The notes beneath the pieces are model-generated. The model worked only from the letters and a program-made list of their open reading frames with translations. It was not told where the DNA came from and searched no databases. Of a stretch of 21,177 nucleotides of DNA, positions 13,663 to 21,177 are shown in pieces (within the stretch, counting starts at the first letter, position 1; each line of letters opens with the position of its first letter). The stretch comes from Verrucomicrobiota bacterium (GTDB taxonomy: Bacteria; Verrucomicrobiota; Verrucomicrobiia; Opitutales; Opitutaceae), in assembly GCA_023446735.1 (NCBI GenBank), contig JAEXPQ010000170.1:1-21177 (forward strand), read 5' to 3'. Made by a program: the position numbers and the translations under genes.

Positions 13663-15534
13663 CTAATCGGCAAAGGTCTGTTTGCCGTGGACCTGGAGGT
13701 GGGCGCGGATGGCGGCGAGGAAGATGTCGCCGAAACGTTCGAGCTTCTTCTCGCCCACGCCGGTGATGCCGCTCATCTCGGTGGGGGTCGCCGGGTAGAA
13801 ACGCGCCATCTCGCGCAGTGTGGTGTCGCCGAAGACAATGTACGCGGGCACCTCGAGCTCGGTGGCGAGCTTCTGGCGGTGTTCGCGGAGGCGCTCGAAG
13901 AGGATCTCGTCGTAGTCGAAGTCGCCGCGGCGGGCGCGGGCCTGGCGGTCGCGTTTCGGCTTCACGACGGCTCGGGGCTTGGCGAGAGTAACCGCGGTTC
14001 GGGTACGGAGGAGCTCGCGGCCGGCGTCGGTGAGCGAGACGACGGGCATCTCGGTGCCGAGCTCGAGGTAACCGAGGCGGAGGAGCTCGCGGCCGAGGTG
14101 CATCCACTCGTGCTCGGTCTGGTCGGCGCCGATGGACCAGGTGGTGAGTTTGTCGTGGCCGAGGCGCTCGGTCTTGTCGTTGACGTGGCCGCGGAGGACG
14201 TCGACGGCGTGCTTCAGGCCCATGTCGAAACCGCTGGCGGCGCGGATGCGGTAGACGCAGGAGAGAAGTTTCTGCGCGGGGACGGTGGCGTCGTAGGTCT
14301 CGAGGGGCGAGAGGCAGTTGTCGCAGGCGCCGCAGTCGCAGGCTTGGAAGGGCTCGCCAAAATAGCCCATGAGCTCGACACGCCGGCACGAAGTGGCGTC
14401 GGCGTAGGCGAGCATCTGGCGGAGTTGGCGGCGGGCGCGGGCGGCCTCTTCGGCGTCGGTGATCTCGTCGATGAAGTGGCGCTGCTTGGCGGCGTCGCCG
14501 GCGGAGTAGAGGAGCAGGCAGTCGGCCGGGAGGCCGTCGCGGCCGGCGCGGCCGGTTTCCTGGTAGTAGCCCTCGACGTTCTTCGGGAGGTCGTAGTGGA
14601 CCACGAAGCGGACGTTGGGTTTGTTGATGCCCATGCCGAAGGCGATGGTCGCGCAGATGACGCGCACCTCGTCGCGAAGAAACGCCTCCTGGTTCCGGCT
14701 ACGCTCCTCGGCGTCGAGTCCGGCGTGGTAGGCGCGGGCGGCGATGCCACGGCCGGCGAGGGAGTCGGCGACCTTCTCGGTCTGTTTGCGGCTGGCGCAG
14801 TAGACGATGCCGGCGTCGCGCGGGCGCTCCTTGAGGAAGGCGAGCAGTTGTTTGATCGGCTCGTCCTTGGGCTCGACGCGGTAGGTGAGGTTCGGCCGGT
14901 TGAAGGAGGCGACGAAGATCGCGGGGTCGCGTAGGGCGAGGTGCTTGACGATGTCGTCGCGCACGCGCGGGGTGGCGGTGGCGGTGAGCGCCATCGCCGG
15001 CACGGTGGGCAGCTGGGCGCGGAGGGCGGCGAGTTGGCGGTACTCGGGGCGGAAGTCGTGGCCCCATTCGGAGATGCAGTGCGCCTCGTCGACGGCGAGC
15101 AGTTGCACGGGCCACTCCTTCAGGCGGTCGATGAAGCCATCGAGCGCGAGGCGTTCGGGGGAGACGTAGAGCAGGCGGAACTCGCCGGCGTAGAGGCCTC
15201 GGTAACGACGTTTCGCCTCCTCGGCGCCCAGCGTGGAATTCATGAACGTCGCGGCGACGCCGGCGGCGCTGAGTTGGTCGACCTGGTCCTTCATCAACGC
15301 GATCAACGGGGAGACGACGACGGTCAGGCCGGGCGTGGGGCGGGCGAGGGCGGGGAGTTGGAAACAGAGCGACTTGCCCGCGCCGGTCGGCAGGACCGCC
15401 AGCGAGTCGCGGTCGGCGAGGGCGGAGGCGATGATGTCACGCTGGAGCGGCCGGAACCGGTCGTAGCCGAAAACCTGCTTGAGCAGGTGGGCGAGTTCGT
15501 CGGCGGCAGGCGGTTGGGCGGTGGTCTCGGACAC
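13663..15534 (-). CDS. recQ: ATP-dependent DNA helicase RecQ
   Basis: A 3'-5' superfamily 2 DNA helicase for recombination repair and restart of stalled forks. In order it has the N-terminal helicase domain (GYDRFRPLQRDII, Walker A LPTGAGKSLCF, the DEAH box VDEAHCISEWGHDFRP, and the TATAT motif). The C-terminal helicase domain follows with AFGMGINKPNVRFVVHYDLP and YYQETGRAGRDG. Next is the RecQ-specific zinc module (CRR..., CDCGACDNC), a winged helix, and a C-terminal HRDC domain with GVGEKKLERFG. The GTG at 15534 (VSETTAQP) gives 623 aa, the usual length. An earlier in-frame GTG at 15603 would add 23 Arg/Pro-rich residues and is less likely, although a CTTTCC motif lies 30 bases upstream of it. 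No Shine-Dalgarno is evident at either start. All catalytic motifs are intact. Confidence 0.96.
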   Translation of the reverse strand: MSETTAQPPAADELAHLLKQVFGYDRFRPLQRDIIASALADRDSLAVLPTGAGKSLCFQLPALARPTPGLTVVVSPLIALMKDQVDQLSAAGVAATFMNSTLGAEEAKRRYRGLYAGEFRLLYVSPERLALDGFIDRLKEWPVQLLAVDEAHCISEWGHDFRPEYRQLAALRAQLPTVPAMALTATATPRVRDDIVKHLALRDPAIFVASFNRPNLTYRVEPKDEPIKQLLAFLKERPRDAGIVYCASRKQTEKVADSLAGRGIAARAYHAGLDAEERSRNQEAFLRDEVRVICATIAFGMGINKPNVRFVVHYDLPKNVEGYYQETGRAGRDGLPADCLLLYSAGDAAKQRHFIDEITDAEEAARARRQLRQMLAYADATSCRRVELMGYFGEPFQACDCGACDNCLSPLETYDATVPAQKLLSCVYRIRAASGFDMGLKHAVDVLRGHVNDKTERLGHDKLTTWSIGADQTEHEWMHLGRELLRLGYLELGTEMPVVSLTDAGRELLRTRTAVTLAKPRAVVKPKRDRQARARRGDFDYDEILFERLREHRQKLATELEVPAYIVFGDTTLREMARFYPATPTEMSGITGVGEKKLERFGDIFLAAIRAHLQVHGKQTFAD

Positions 15535-15767
15535 GGGGCGGGGAGCGGAACGCCCGTGGGTCGGTGCCGCAAGCCGCGAAGTGCGCCGGTGCGCAGCCGG
15601 CACCGAAGACGCAAAAGTCTGATGCGATCGGGAAAGGGCTTTGCGTCTTTCGGAGTGGCACCGGGTGCGGCGGGCGGAGGCGCGCGGCGCCTGGAAGGGG
15701 GGAGGGGCGGAACGGTGGCCGTTCCTCGCGAGAGCGAAGCGCCTCCACTATGAGCAGTCGGCTGCGC
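15535..15767. other. Intergenic region with hairpins between EI24 and recQ genes
   Basis: It contains a perfect 7-bp hairpin GGAACGG-TGG-CCGTTCC (15709-15725), 43-59 bases past the EI24-gene stop on the minus strand. It also has an inverted pair AAGACGCAAA (15606-15615) and TTTGCGTCTT (15640-15649). The first could terminate the upstream gene, though no T-tract is present. The second lies where the recQ promoter should be. Confidence 0.4.
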
Positions 15768-16535
15768 TCATCTGTCCGGCGTCTCCAGCTTGCGGTAGAG
15801 CAGGACTGCGCCGGTGGCGGCCGTCGTGAGGAGCACGGGGCTGAGGAGCGGAATGAACGTGAGCAGCATCACACTGGAGCCGAGCCCGAGTGTGGCGGCG
15901 CGGTGCTGGCGCGCGAAACGGCGCTGCACGCCGCGGCCGCGCGCGCGCCGCGCCTGCGGGTAGTCGAGATAGTCCATCCCGAACACGAAGCAGTCGAAAT
16001 AGAGCCCGAGCGCGAGGGCGAGCGGCGCGCCGATCAGCGGTATCCACCCGATGAGGAAGCAGCCCACGGCCACCGCGGTGAGCGCGGCGAGATCGAGCAG
16101 GGCGTCGGTGACCTGGTAGAGCAGCGGCACTTCGCGCATCTGCGCGGGATCCATACCGAGCTGGATCTCCACCTCGCGGGCGAGCCGGCTGTAGAAGAAA
16201 CCGCAGAAGATGCCCTGGAAGACGATCCACACGGCTACCGCCAATGCGATCTCCAGTGCCGCAATCGCGACGCCCGACACCACTTCCAGCGTGGAGCCCC
16301 ACCAGTTGGCGGGAAACTTCGAGTCGAGCCAGGCGTAGGTCTTGAACCAGCCGTAGAGCAGGCCGGCGAAGAGCGCGGTCGTGAGCACGAGGTTGCAGAG
16401 GACCGGCAGGATGCCGTGCCGCCAGAGCGCCGGATGGGCGTTCATGTAGCGCAGCCCGGCCCACGGCGTGGCGAAGCCGTCGAGGAACGACGCACACGAG
16501 CCGGGGCGGGGCGGGAGTGGTGGGGGCGTGTTCAT
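15768..16535 (-). CDS. EI24/CysZ-like integral membrane protein
   Basis: A 255-aa inner-membrane protein of the EI24 family, which includes CysZ, linked to sulfate uptake in enterobacteria. Features seen are the opening FLDGFATPWAGLRYMNAHPALWRHGILP (about 17-44) and a first hydrophobic pair at about 43-62. A second span lies at about 88-112, two close spans at about 148-182, and a final pair at about 218-248 after the basic segment RRARGRGVQRRFARQHR. A proline-rich start (NTPPPLPPRPG) is cytoplasmic. The length is usual for the family. No sulfate-assimilation gene is nearby, so I give no symbol; a sulfate role would be inference. The gene follows proC by 48 bp on the same strand, and the two may be co-transcribed. 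Confidence 0.82.
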   Translation of the reverse strand: MNTPPPLPPRPGSCASFLDGFATPWAGLRYMNAHPALWRHGILPVLCNLVLTTALFAGLLYGWFKTYAWLDSKFPANWWGSTLEVVSGVAIAALEIALAVAVWIVFQGIFCGFFYSRLAREVEIQLGMDPAQMREVPLLYQVTDALLDLAALTAVAVGCFLIGWIPLIGAPLALALGLYFDCFVFGMDYLDYPQARRARGRGVQRRFARQHRAATLGLGSSVMLLTFIPLLSPVLLTTAATGAVLLYRKLETPDR

Positions 16536-16583
16536 TGCGCCGAAGGGGACGGCGGGGGCGCAGCGTCGCCGTGGTGGTCGCGC

Positions 16584-17390
16584 TCAGCTCCCCTTCGCCA
16601 GCTCGATACTGCGGTCGCGGGCGGCGAGGACGGTGGCGCGGATCGTGTCGCGGAAGTTTGCCGACTTCATCGCCTGCAGGCCGGCGTAGGTGGTGCCGTT
16701 CGGGGACGTCACGCGGTCGCGCAGCACGTCGGCGTCCTCGCCGGATTGCTTGAGCAGTTTGGCGGAGCCGAGCAGGACCTCGGTGGCGAACTCGGCGGCG
16801 AGCTCGCGGGTGAAGCCGGCGGCGACGCCGGCCTCGCGCAGCGCGGCGGCGAACTCGAAGACGAAGCCCGGCCCGCTGCCGCCGAGGGCGGTCACGGAGT
16901 CGAGCATCTCCTCGGGGAAGCTGTGCACGACGCCGAGCGCGCCGAGCACGCCGAGCGCGATGCCGCGGTCGGACTCGGAGAGCGGGGCGAGGCTGCACCA
17001 ACCGGTGATGCCGGCGCCGATCGCGCCGGGGGTGTTGGGCATGGCGCGGACGAGACCGCGGGCGTGCGGGAAGGCCTTGGCGAGGGTCGCGAGCTTCTTG
17101 CCGGCAAGGATTGAGATGACGAGTTTGCCGCGCGTGGCCTCGGCGAGCCGCGGATCGGCGTCGGCGAGGTTCTGCGGCTTGAAGGCGACGACGACGGCGT
17201 CGGCGCTGGTGCAGAGGTCGACGACATCCTTCGCTAGGCGGATGCCGGTGCGGCCGGAGAGCGCGGCGCCGGTGGGGTCGTTGCCGCCGAGGCAGGCGAG
17301 GTCGGCGACTGCGGCGACTTTCTGGTTGAGCACGCCGGCGACGATGGCGGAGGCCATGTTGCCGGAACCGAGGAAGGAGATACGAGCCAT
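16584..17390 (-). CDS. proC: Pyrroline-5-carboxylate reductase
   Basis: A 268-aa cytoplasmic enzyme that reduces 1-pyrroline-5-carboxylate to L-proline with NAD(P)H, the last step of proline synthesis. The Rossmann motif is at the very N-terminus (ISFLGSGNMASAIVAGVL, residues 4-21). AFKPQNL and the ISILAGKKL segment follow, then VRAMPNTPGAIGAG (about 113-126), the DSVTALGGSGPGFVFEF dimer segment and the C-terminal signature VTSPNGTTYAGLQAM. All family motifs are intact and the length is typical. The ATG at 17390 is exactly where the first beta strand begins. The frame stays open far upstream (to 19661), but that is antisense to the histidine kinase gene and not protein-like. No Shine-Dalgarno is visible before the start. 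The upstream region is the repeat-rich intergenic stretch. Confidence 0.96.
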   Translation of the reverse strand: MARISFLGSGNMASAIVAGVLNQKVAAVADLACLGGNDPTGAALSGRTGIRLAKDVVDLCTSADAVVVAFKPQNLADADPRLAEATRGKLVISILAGKKLATLAKAFPHARGLVRAMPNTPGAIGAGITGWCSLAPLSESDRGIALGVLGALGVVHSFPEEMLDSVTALGGSGPGFVFEFAAALREAGVAAGFTRELAAEFATEVLLGSAKLLKQSGEDADVLRDRVTSPNGTTYAGLQAMKSANFRDTIRATVLAARDRSIELAKGS

Positions 17391-17511
17391 AGGAAAAGAG
17401 GGAAAGTGGACTGCGGAACGACGGAGAGCGAAGCCGGGCGAAAAGGAGGTTGAAACGGCAGGTTTAGGCTGAAGGGGGGAGCGCGGAGGAAGAACGTTGA
17501 ACGTTTGGCAC

Positions 17512-17560
17512 TGAACTCTGAACCCGGAACTCTGAACCCGGAACCCTGAACCCGGAACCT
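17512..17560. repeat. 7-bp tandem repeat tract A
   Basis: Seven perfectly phased units: TGAACTC, TGAACCC, GGAACTC, TGAACCC, GGAACCC, TGAACCC, GGAACCT. The consensus is KGAACYC. It is the same family as the in-gene tract at 8436-8470. Confidence 0.92.
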
Positions 17561-17565
17561 CCGAG

Positions 17566-17613
17566 GAGCAGGAGTAGGAGCAGGAGTAGGAGCAGGAGTA
17601 GGAGCAGGAGCAA
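17566..17613. repeat. 12-bp tandem repeat
   Basis: Three exact copies of GAGCAGGAGTAG (17566-17601) and a fourth with changes (GAGCAGGAGCAA, 17602-17613), then decaying hexamers GAGCGG and GAGTGG. It begins five bases after tract A. Strong purine/pyrimidine strand asymmetry makes it a possible triplex-forming or slippage site. Confidence 0.92.
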
Positions 17614-17798
17614 GAGCGGGAGTGGGAGGTCGGCCTCGTTCTCCTCCTCACTCTCGTGGATTGGCGGGTGGCGCGGGAGCGGATGTGCAGGAGAACCGGG
17701 CCGCGCCCTCTGGGGCAAGGCGGAGAATGGGGACGAGCCGGAGAACGAGTACGAGTGGTGGACGGCGGATGCTCTCCTGAACTCGGTCGCTTCTGCCC

Positions 17799-17840
17799 TG
17801 AACCCTGAACCCTGAACCCTAAACCCTGAACCATGAACCC
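17799..17840. repeat. 7-bp tandem repeat tract B
   Basis: Six phased units: TGAACCC three times, TAAACCC, TGAACCA, TGAACCC. An isolated TGAACTC sits at 17778-17784. It belongs to the same family as tract A, about 240 bases away. One unit is identical to a plant-telomere-like heptamer, which I take as coincidence. Confidence 0.9.
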
Positions 17841-17886
17841 AGCATCTGCGCCGGGTAGGAGTTGCGTAGGGGGCGGGTGGAGGCCA

Positions 17887-20800
17887 ATGAATCCAGGCGT
17901 GAGCGCGCCTCTTCCCCAACGCGAAACGTTCCTGCAGAAATTGCCCGTGGCTGCGGCGCTGGTGCTGCTTCCCCTGGGCGTGAGCGTGTTGGCGGGCTGG
18001 TTTCTCCACCGACCGGCGTTGACCACCTGGGGGGCGGGACCGGCCGTGCCGCTGCAAGGGGCGCTGGGCCTGATGCTGTTCGGTCTGGCCTTGCTGGGGC
18101 GGGACCGGTTCGGGCGGAGATGGGCGGCGGCGGCGCTCGCGCCGGCGTTGGCGGGGATGGTCGACTTCGCGGCGGATGTGTCATTGATTTCCGGTGGTGT
18201 GGGGCGCTGGCTGGGCGGGGACGCTGGCCAATCCCCCGCGATGGTGCCGGTGCTGGCGGCGGCCTTCGCGTTGGCGGGCTGGGCGGCGACGCTGGTGGCG
18301 TTCGGTCCGCGGGAACGGTGGCGGGTCGCGCTGGTGGCCGCCGTCGGCTCGCTCGTCGGCGGCGCGGGGCTCTCGGCGGTGTTGGGGCACGCCACGGGAT
18401 TGGGCGCGGCCACGACCCTCGGGCTCGGCGACGCGCTCGCGCTGCCGGGCGCGCTGGGCCTCCTGGTGCTCGGGTGCGCGTTGGTGGCGGTGGCGGTCGA
18501 GGAGCGGCCGGATCTGTCGCGCCCGGCGCGCTGGTTGCCGGTGCCGCTGATGTTCGGCTGCCTGGCGGCGACGCTGGTGGTATGGAGCGCGTTGCGACAG
18601 CGGGAGTTCGCCCTGGTGCGGGCGGAGCTGGACCTGCGGTCCGAGGCGCTGGCGGCGGTGTTGGCGGTCGAGCTGGCCGGGCCGGAACGGTCGCTCGAGC
18701 GGATCGTGGCGCGCGAGGACCTCGGCCAAGAATACACCGTGCGGCTGCGCCAGACGGACGCGCAGGGACTGTTGCGCGACCATCGCGAGGTGGAGCGCGT
18801 GTCGTGGCTCGATGCCGAGCTGAGGCCGCTCCAGGTCTGGACGCCGGCGGGAGAGGTGAAGGCGGGCCCGTTCGAGCATCTTGGCGACCCGCGGCGGAAG
18901 GCGGCGCTGGAACGAGCCCGGCGCTCGGGCGCGGTGGAGGTGCTCGGCCCCGCCGACGATCCGCGGGCGCGCCCGACGGTGTTGCTGTATGTGGCGTTGC
19001 GGCGGGGGCCGGCGAACGGCTTCGTGGCGGCGGAATTCGATGCGAAGCGGTGGGCCGAGGTGGCGCTGGAGCGGATACCGGCGGCCGGTCGCGATCTGGC
19101 GGGGCTGGGAATTGGGGCGCACACCTTGCTGGGGGCGATGCCGGATGAGCCCGTCGTAGCGCCGGGGGTGGACCGCAGCGTGTCGATCGGGGGCCTGCCG
19201 GTGCGGCTGGTGTTGACGCGGACGCTCGGCTTCGGTTTGCCGGAGGTGGTGTTCGGCGCGGGGGTGGTCTTCGCGCTGTTGCTCGGGCTGGTGGTGGATC
19301 TCGGGCAGAAGGCCCGGGCGCGCCAGACCCAGGCCGAGCGGGCGATGGAACGGCTGATCGCCGAGGACGCGGAGCGGCGCAAGGTGGAGTTGCGACTCAA
19401 GGCCAGCGAGGAGCGGCTCACGCTGGCGCTGGAGGCGGGCCAGGTGGGGGTGTTCGATTTCGACCTGATCACGGGCGAGGCGATGTTCAGTCGGAATGTA
19501 TGGAAGATGCTCGGACGAACGGAGGAGGTTCCGCCGGGCCGGACCGCGAGCTGGACCGAACTGATCCATCCCGAGGATCTCGGGGCGACGAAGCGCGAGT
19601 TTCCCCGGGGACCGCAACCAGGGTTCGCGGAGGCCGAGTACCGGGTGCGCAGCATCGCCAACGAATGGCGCTGGGTCCTCGAGCGTTCGAAGGCGGTGGC
19701 GTTCGGAAACGACGGCGTGCCGCGGCGGATCGCGGGAACCTTTCAGGACGTCACGGCGCGCCATGAGGCCGAACAGGCCCTGCGCTCCAGCCAGGCCGAG
19801 GCGCGCAAGCTCGCGGTGGTCGCGAGCATCACCGACAACTGGGTGGTGATCATGGACGCGGCGGGAGCGGTGGAGTGGGTCAACGAGAGCTGTTGCCGGA
19901 TGATGAACTGTCTTTCGGCCGAGGCCGCCGGCCGGCCGCTCGCCGAGTTGCTGCCGCCCGCCGCCGACGAAGGGGGCGCGAGCGGCGTGCTGCGGGAGCC
20001 GTTCGTGCGACGGCTGCCGGTGCGGGTCGAGATCGCGACGGTGTCGCGGCACGGCCGGCGGTTCCATCTGCAAGGGGAGATCCACCCCGTGGCGGGCGAG
20101 CGCGGCGAGGTGGCGAAGTTCATCGCGGTCTTCCACGACATCTCGGCGCGGATCGAGGCCGAGCGGGCGCTGCGGCAGGCGATGGACGAGGCGAAGGCGG
20201 CGACCGACGCGAAGTCCGATTTTCTCGCGTCGATGAGCCACGAGATCCGCACGCCGATGAACGGCGTGATCGGTCTCGCGCGTCTGCTGCTCGAGTCCCC
20301 GCTCAACGCCGAGCAGCAGGACTGGGTGCGCACGATCCAGCAGTCGGGCGATGCGCTGTTGTCGATCATCAACGACATCCTCGACTTCTCGAAGATCGAG
20401 TCGGGGCGCATGGAGCTCGAAGTGGCGTCGTTCGACCTGGCCGACTGCCTCGAGGAGGCGCTGGAGCTCTTCGGTGTGGCGGCGGGCGCGAAGCATCTGG
20501 ATCTCGCCTACAACATCGCGCCCGGCGTGCCGGAGGTGGTCCGTGGCGACGCGCTGCGCCTGCGCCAGGTGCTGGTCAACCTGGTGGGCAACGCGGTGAA
20601 GTTCACGCCCGCCGGCCGGATCGGCGTCGAAGTGCAGCCGGGGGCGGAGCCGGAGCATCTGGTGTTCCGGATCACGGACACCGGAATCGGGATACCGCCG
20701 GAGCGGATGGATTCGCTGTTCCAGCCTTTCAAGCAGGGAGACGCCTCGCTCAGTCGCCGTTTCGGAGGTACGGGGTTGGGGCTGGCGATCTGTCGCCGGT

Positions 20801-21177
20801 TGGTGGAGCTGATGGAGGGATCGATCGGCGTGAGCGCCCGGCCGAACGGCGGCTCGGTCTTCCACTTCACCGTGCGCCTCCCGGCGGACGCGGCGGTCGG
20901 CCCGGCCGCGCCGGTCTCCGGCGGCATCGGCCGGCGCGTGGCGGTGGTGGAGGACGATCCGGTGACCCAGCGGTTCATCGTGCGGGTGCTGGAGGACGAA
21001 GGCTACCTCGCGCTCTGTTACGATTCGTCCGCCGCGGCCCGGGCGGCGCTCGCGAGCGCGTTGGCGCCGGACCTGGTGCTGGTCGATCGGACCTTGCCGG
21101 ACGGGGACGGCCTGACGGCCGCCGTGGCCCTGCGGGCGCTGTTTCCCGGCGCCGAGGTGCCGGTGGTGCTGCTGGCC
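17887..21177 (+). CDS. Hybrid sensor histidine kinase with PAS and receiver domains, 5' part
   Basis: The gene is cut by the window end; 1097 codons are visible. ATG at 17887 follows GGAGG closely. About seven hydrophobic spans cover residues 18-245, an N-terminal multi-span sensor that I cannot place in a named family. A periplasmic-looking region (about 245-450), weakly reminiscent of CHASE domains (VSWLDAELRPLQVW), and another span (about 452-475) follow. Then come a coiled-coil linker, PAS domain 1 with PAC (about 508-635), PAS domain 2 (about 640-760) and a HisKA domain with phospho-acceptor H785 in SHEIRTPMN. The ATPase domain has N902, D931 in DTGIG and GGTGLGLAI. A receiver domain has D1023/D1024 and phospho-acceptor D1067 (VLVDRTLPD). 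The receiver lysine and any Hpt or further domain lie outside. Kinase residues are intact, so it should be an active phosphorelay sensor. The ligand is unknown. Confidence 0.93.
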   Translation, partial: MNPGVSAPLPQRETFLQKLPVAAALVLLPLGVSVLAGWFLHRPALTTWGAGPAVPLQGALGLMLFGLALLGRDRFGRRWAAAALAPALAGMVDFAADVSLISGGVGRWLGGDAGQSPAMVPVLAAAFALAGWAATLVAFGPRERWRVALVAAVGSLVGGAGLSAVLGHATGLGAATTLGLGDALALPGALGLLVLGCALVAVAVEERPDLSRPARWLPVPLMFGCLAATLVVWSALRQREFALVRAELDLRSEALAAVLAVELAGPERSLERIVAREDLGQEYTVRLRQTDAQGLLRDHREVERVSWLDAELRPLQVWTPAGEVKAGPFEHLGDPRRKAALERARRSGAVEVLGPADDPRARPTVLLYVALRRGPANGFVAAEFDAKRWAEVALERIPAAGRDLAGLGIGAHTLLGAMPDEPVVAPGVDRSVSIGGLPVRLVLTRTLGFGLPEVVFGAGVVFALLLGLVVDLGQKARARQTQAERAMERLIAEDAERRKVELRLKASEERLTLALEAGQVGVFDFDLITGEAMFSRNVWKMLGRTEEVPPGRTASWTELIHPEDLGATKREFPRGPQPGFAEAEYRVRSIANEWRWVLERSKAVAFGNDGVPRRIAGTFQDVTARHEAEQALRSSQAEARKLAVVASITDNWVVIMDAAGAVEWVNESCCRMMNCLSAEAAGRPLAELLPPAADEGGASGVLREPFVRRLPVRVEIATVSRHGRRFHLQGEIHPVAGERGEVAKFIAVFHDISARIEAERALRQAMDEAKAATDAKSDFLASMSHEIRTPMNGVIGLARLLLESPLNAEQQDWVRTIQQSGDALLSIINDILDFSKIESGRMELEVASFDLADCLEEALELFGVAAGAKHLDLAYNIAPGVPEVVRGDALRLRQVLVNLVGNAVKFTPAGRIGVEVQPGAEPEHLVFRITDTGIGIPPERMDSLFQPFKQGDASLSRRFGGTGLGLAICRRLVELMEGSIGVSARPNGGSVFHFTVRLPADAAVGPAAPVSGGIGRRVAVVEDDPVTQRFIVRVLEDEGYLALCYDSSAAARAALASALAPDLVLVDRTLPDGDGLTAAVALRALFPGAEVPVVLLA

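Larger units (their letters stand above)
17391..17886. other. Repeat-rich divergent intergenic region
   Basis: These 496 bases separate divergent proC and the histidine kinase gene. There is no convincing gene; the minus-strand frames give runs of leucine and FRVQGSG-like peptides that come from simple repeats. It contains two tracts of a 7-bp repeat and one 12-bp tandem repeat, listed separately. GGAGG at about 17879-17883 is the likely ribosome-binding site of the kinase. Confidence 0.7.

Noticed and set aside
17512..17840. CRISPR array
   Set aside because: Units are 7 and 12 bp and contiguous, with no 24-37 bp repeats or unique spacers and no cas genes.
17464..18057. Minus-strand frame encoding a long polyleucine run and FRVQGSGFR-like repeats
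   Set aside because: Both are translations of the 12-bp GAGCAGGAGTAG and 7-bp KGAACYC tandem repeats, not a leucine-rich protein.
17391..19661. Upstream extension of the proC frame giving a protein of about 1025 aa
   Set aside because: The extension is antisense to the histidine kinase and crosses simple repeats, giving Ser/Cys runs and FRVQGSG-like peptides. ProC homology begins exactly at the ATG at 17390 and the length is then normal.
18181..20865. Minus-strand open frame of about 894 codons opposite the histidine kinase
   Set aside because: His/Arg/Gln/Pro-rich composition without motifs, whereas the plus-strand frame encodes intact PAS, HisKA, ATPase and receiver motifs.

Overview
The window is high-GC bacterial DNA that most resembles the Opitutaceae (Verrucomicrobiota). 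This is inference, based on the variant LacI-type regulators, the degenerate 7-bp GAACCCT-like repeats, the palindromic intergenic repeats and a multi-domain hybrid histidine kinase. No rRNA or other decisive taxonomic marker is present. The [FeFe]-hydrogenase gene at the left edge suggests an anaerobic or fermentative lifestyle.

Layout. At 2-1417 (+) is the C-terminal part of an [FeFe] hydrogenase catalytic subunit, cut by the window edge. It is followed by an intergenic stretch (1418-1744) holding two related palindromic repeats. At 1745-3862 (+) is a TonB-dependent outer-membrane receptor. A hairpin-ended repeat element (about 3868-3999) separates it from a leftward block of four genes (7340 to 4015): an aldo/keto-reductase-fold protein, a metallophosphoesterase, a second aldo/keto-reductase-fold protein, and an Rnk/GreA-type RNA-polymerase-binding protein. 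The last three are tightly packed (14-bp gap, then ATGA overlap). Both reductase-fold proteins appear to have lost all four catalytic residues, which is the most unusual protein-level feature here.

At 7742-8731 (+) is a DMT/EamA transporter whose central cytoplasmic loop is encoded by a degenerate 7-bp tandem repeat. A tRNA-Leu(UAA) lies at 8839-8924 (-). After a relatively AT-rich leader with an extended -10 promoter and an operator-like palindrome come two tandem LacI-family regulators (9463-10566 and 10563-11669, ATGA overlap), with no sugar-metabolism gene in view. A small secreted protein of unknown function (11808-12434, +) converges on a transglutaminase-like cysteine-protease-fold protein (12547-13404, -).

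The right third carries, all on the minus strand, RecQ helicase (13663-15534), an EI24/CysZ-like membrane protein (15768-16535) and pyrroline-5-carboxylate reductase ProC (16584-17390). A repeat-rich intergenic region follows (17391-17886), with the same 7-bp repeat family plus a 12-bp tandem repeat. The window ends inside a large hybrid sensor histidine kinase (17887 to the edge, +).

Apart from the leftward four-gene block and the LacI pair, the genes look like separately transcribed chromosomal housekeeping or accessory genes. No phage, transposase, CRISPR array or classical defence system was seen. The best candidates for something undescribed are the twin catalytic-residue-less reductase proteins around a phosphoesterase, and the repeat family that has entered a coding sequence.
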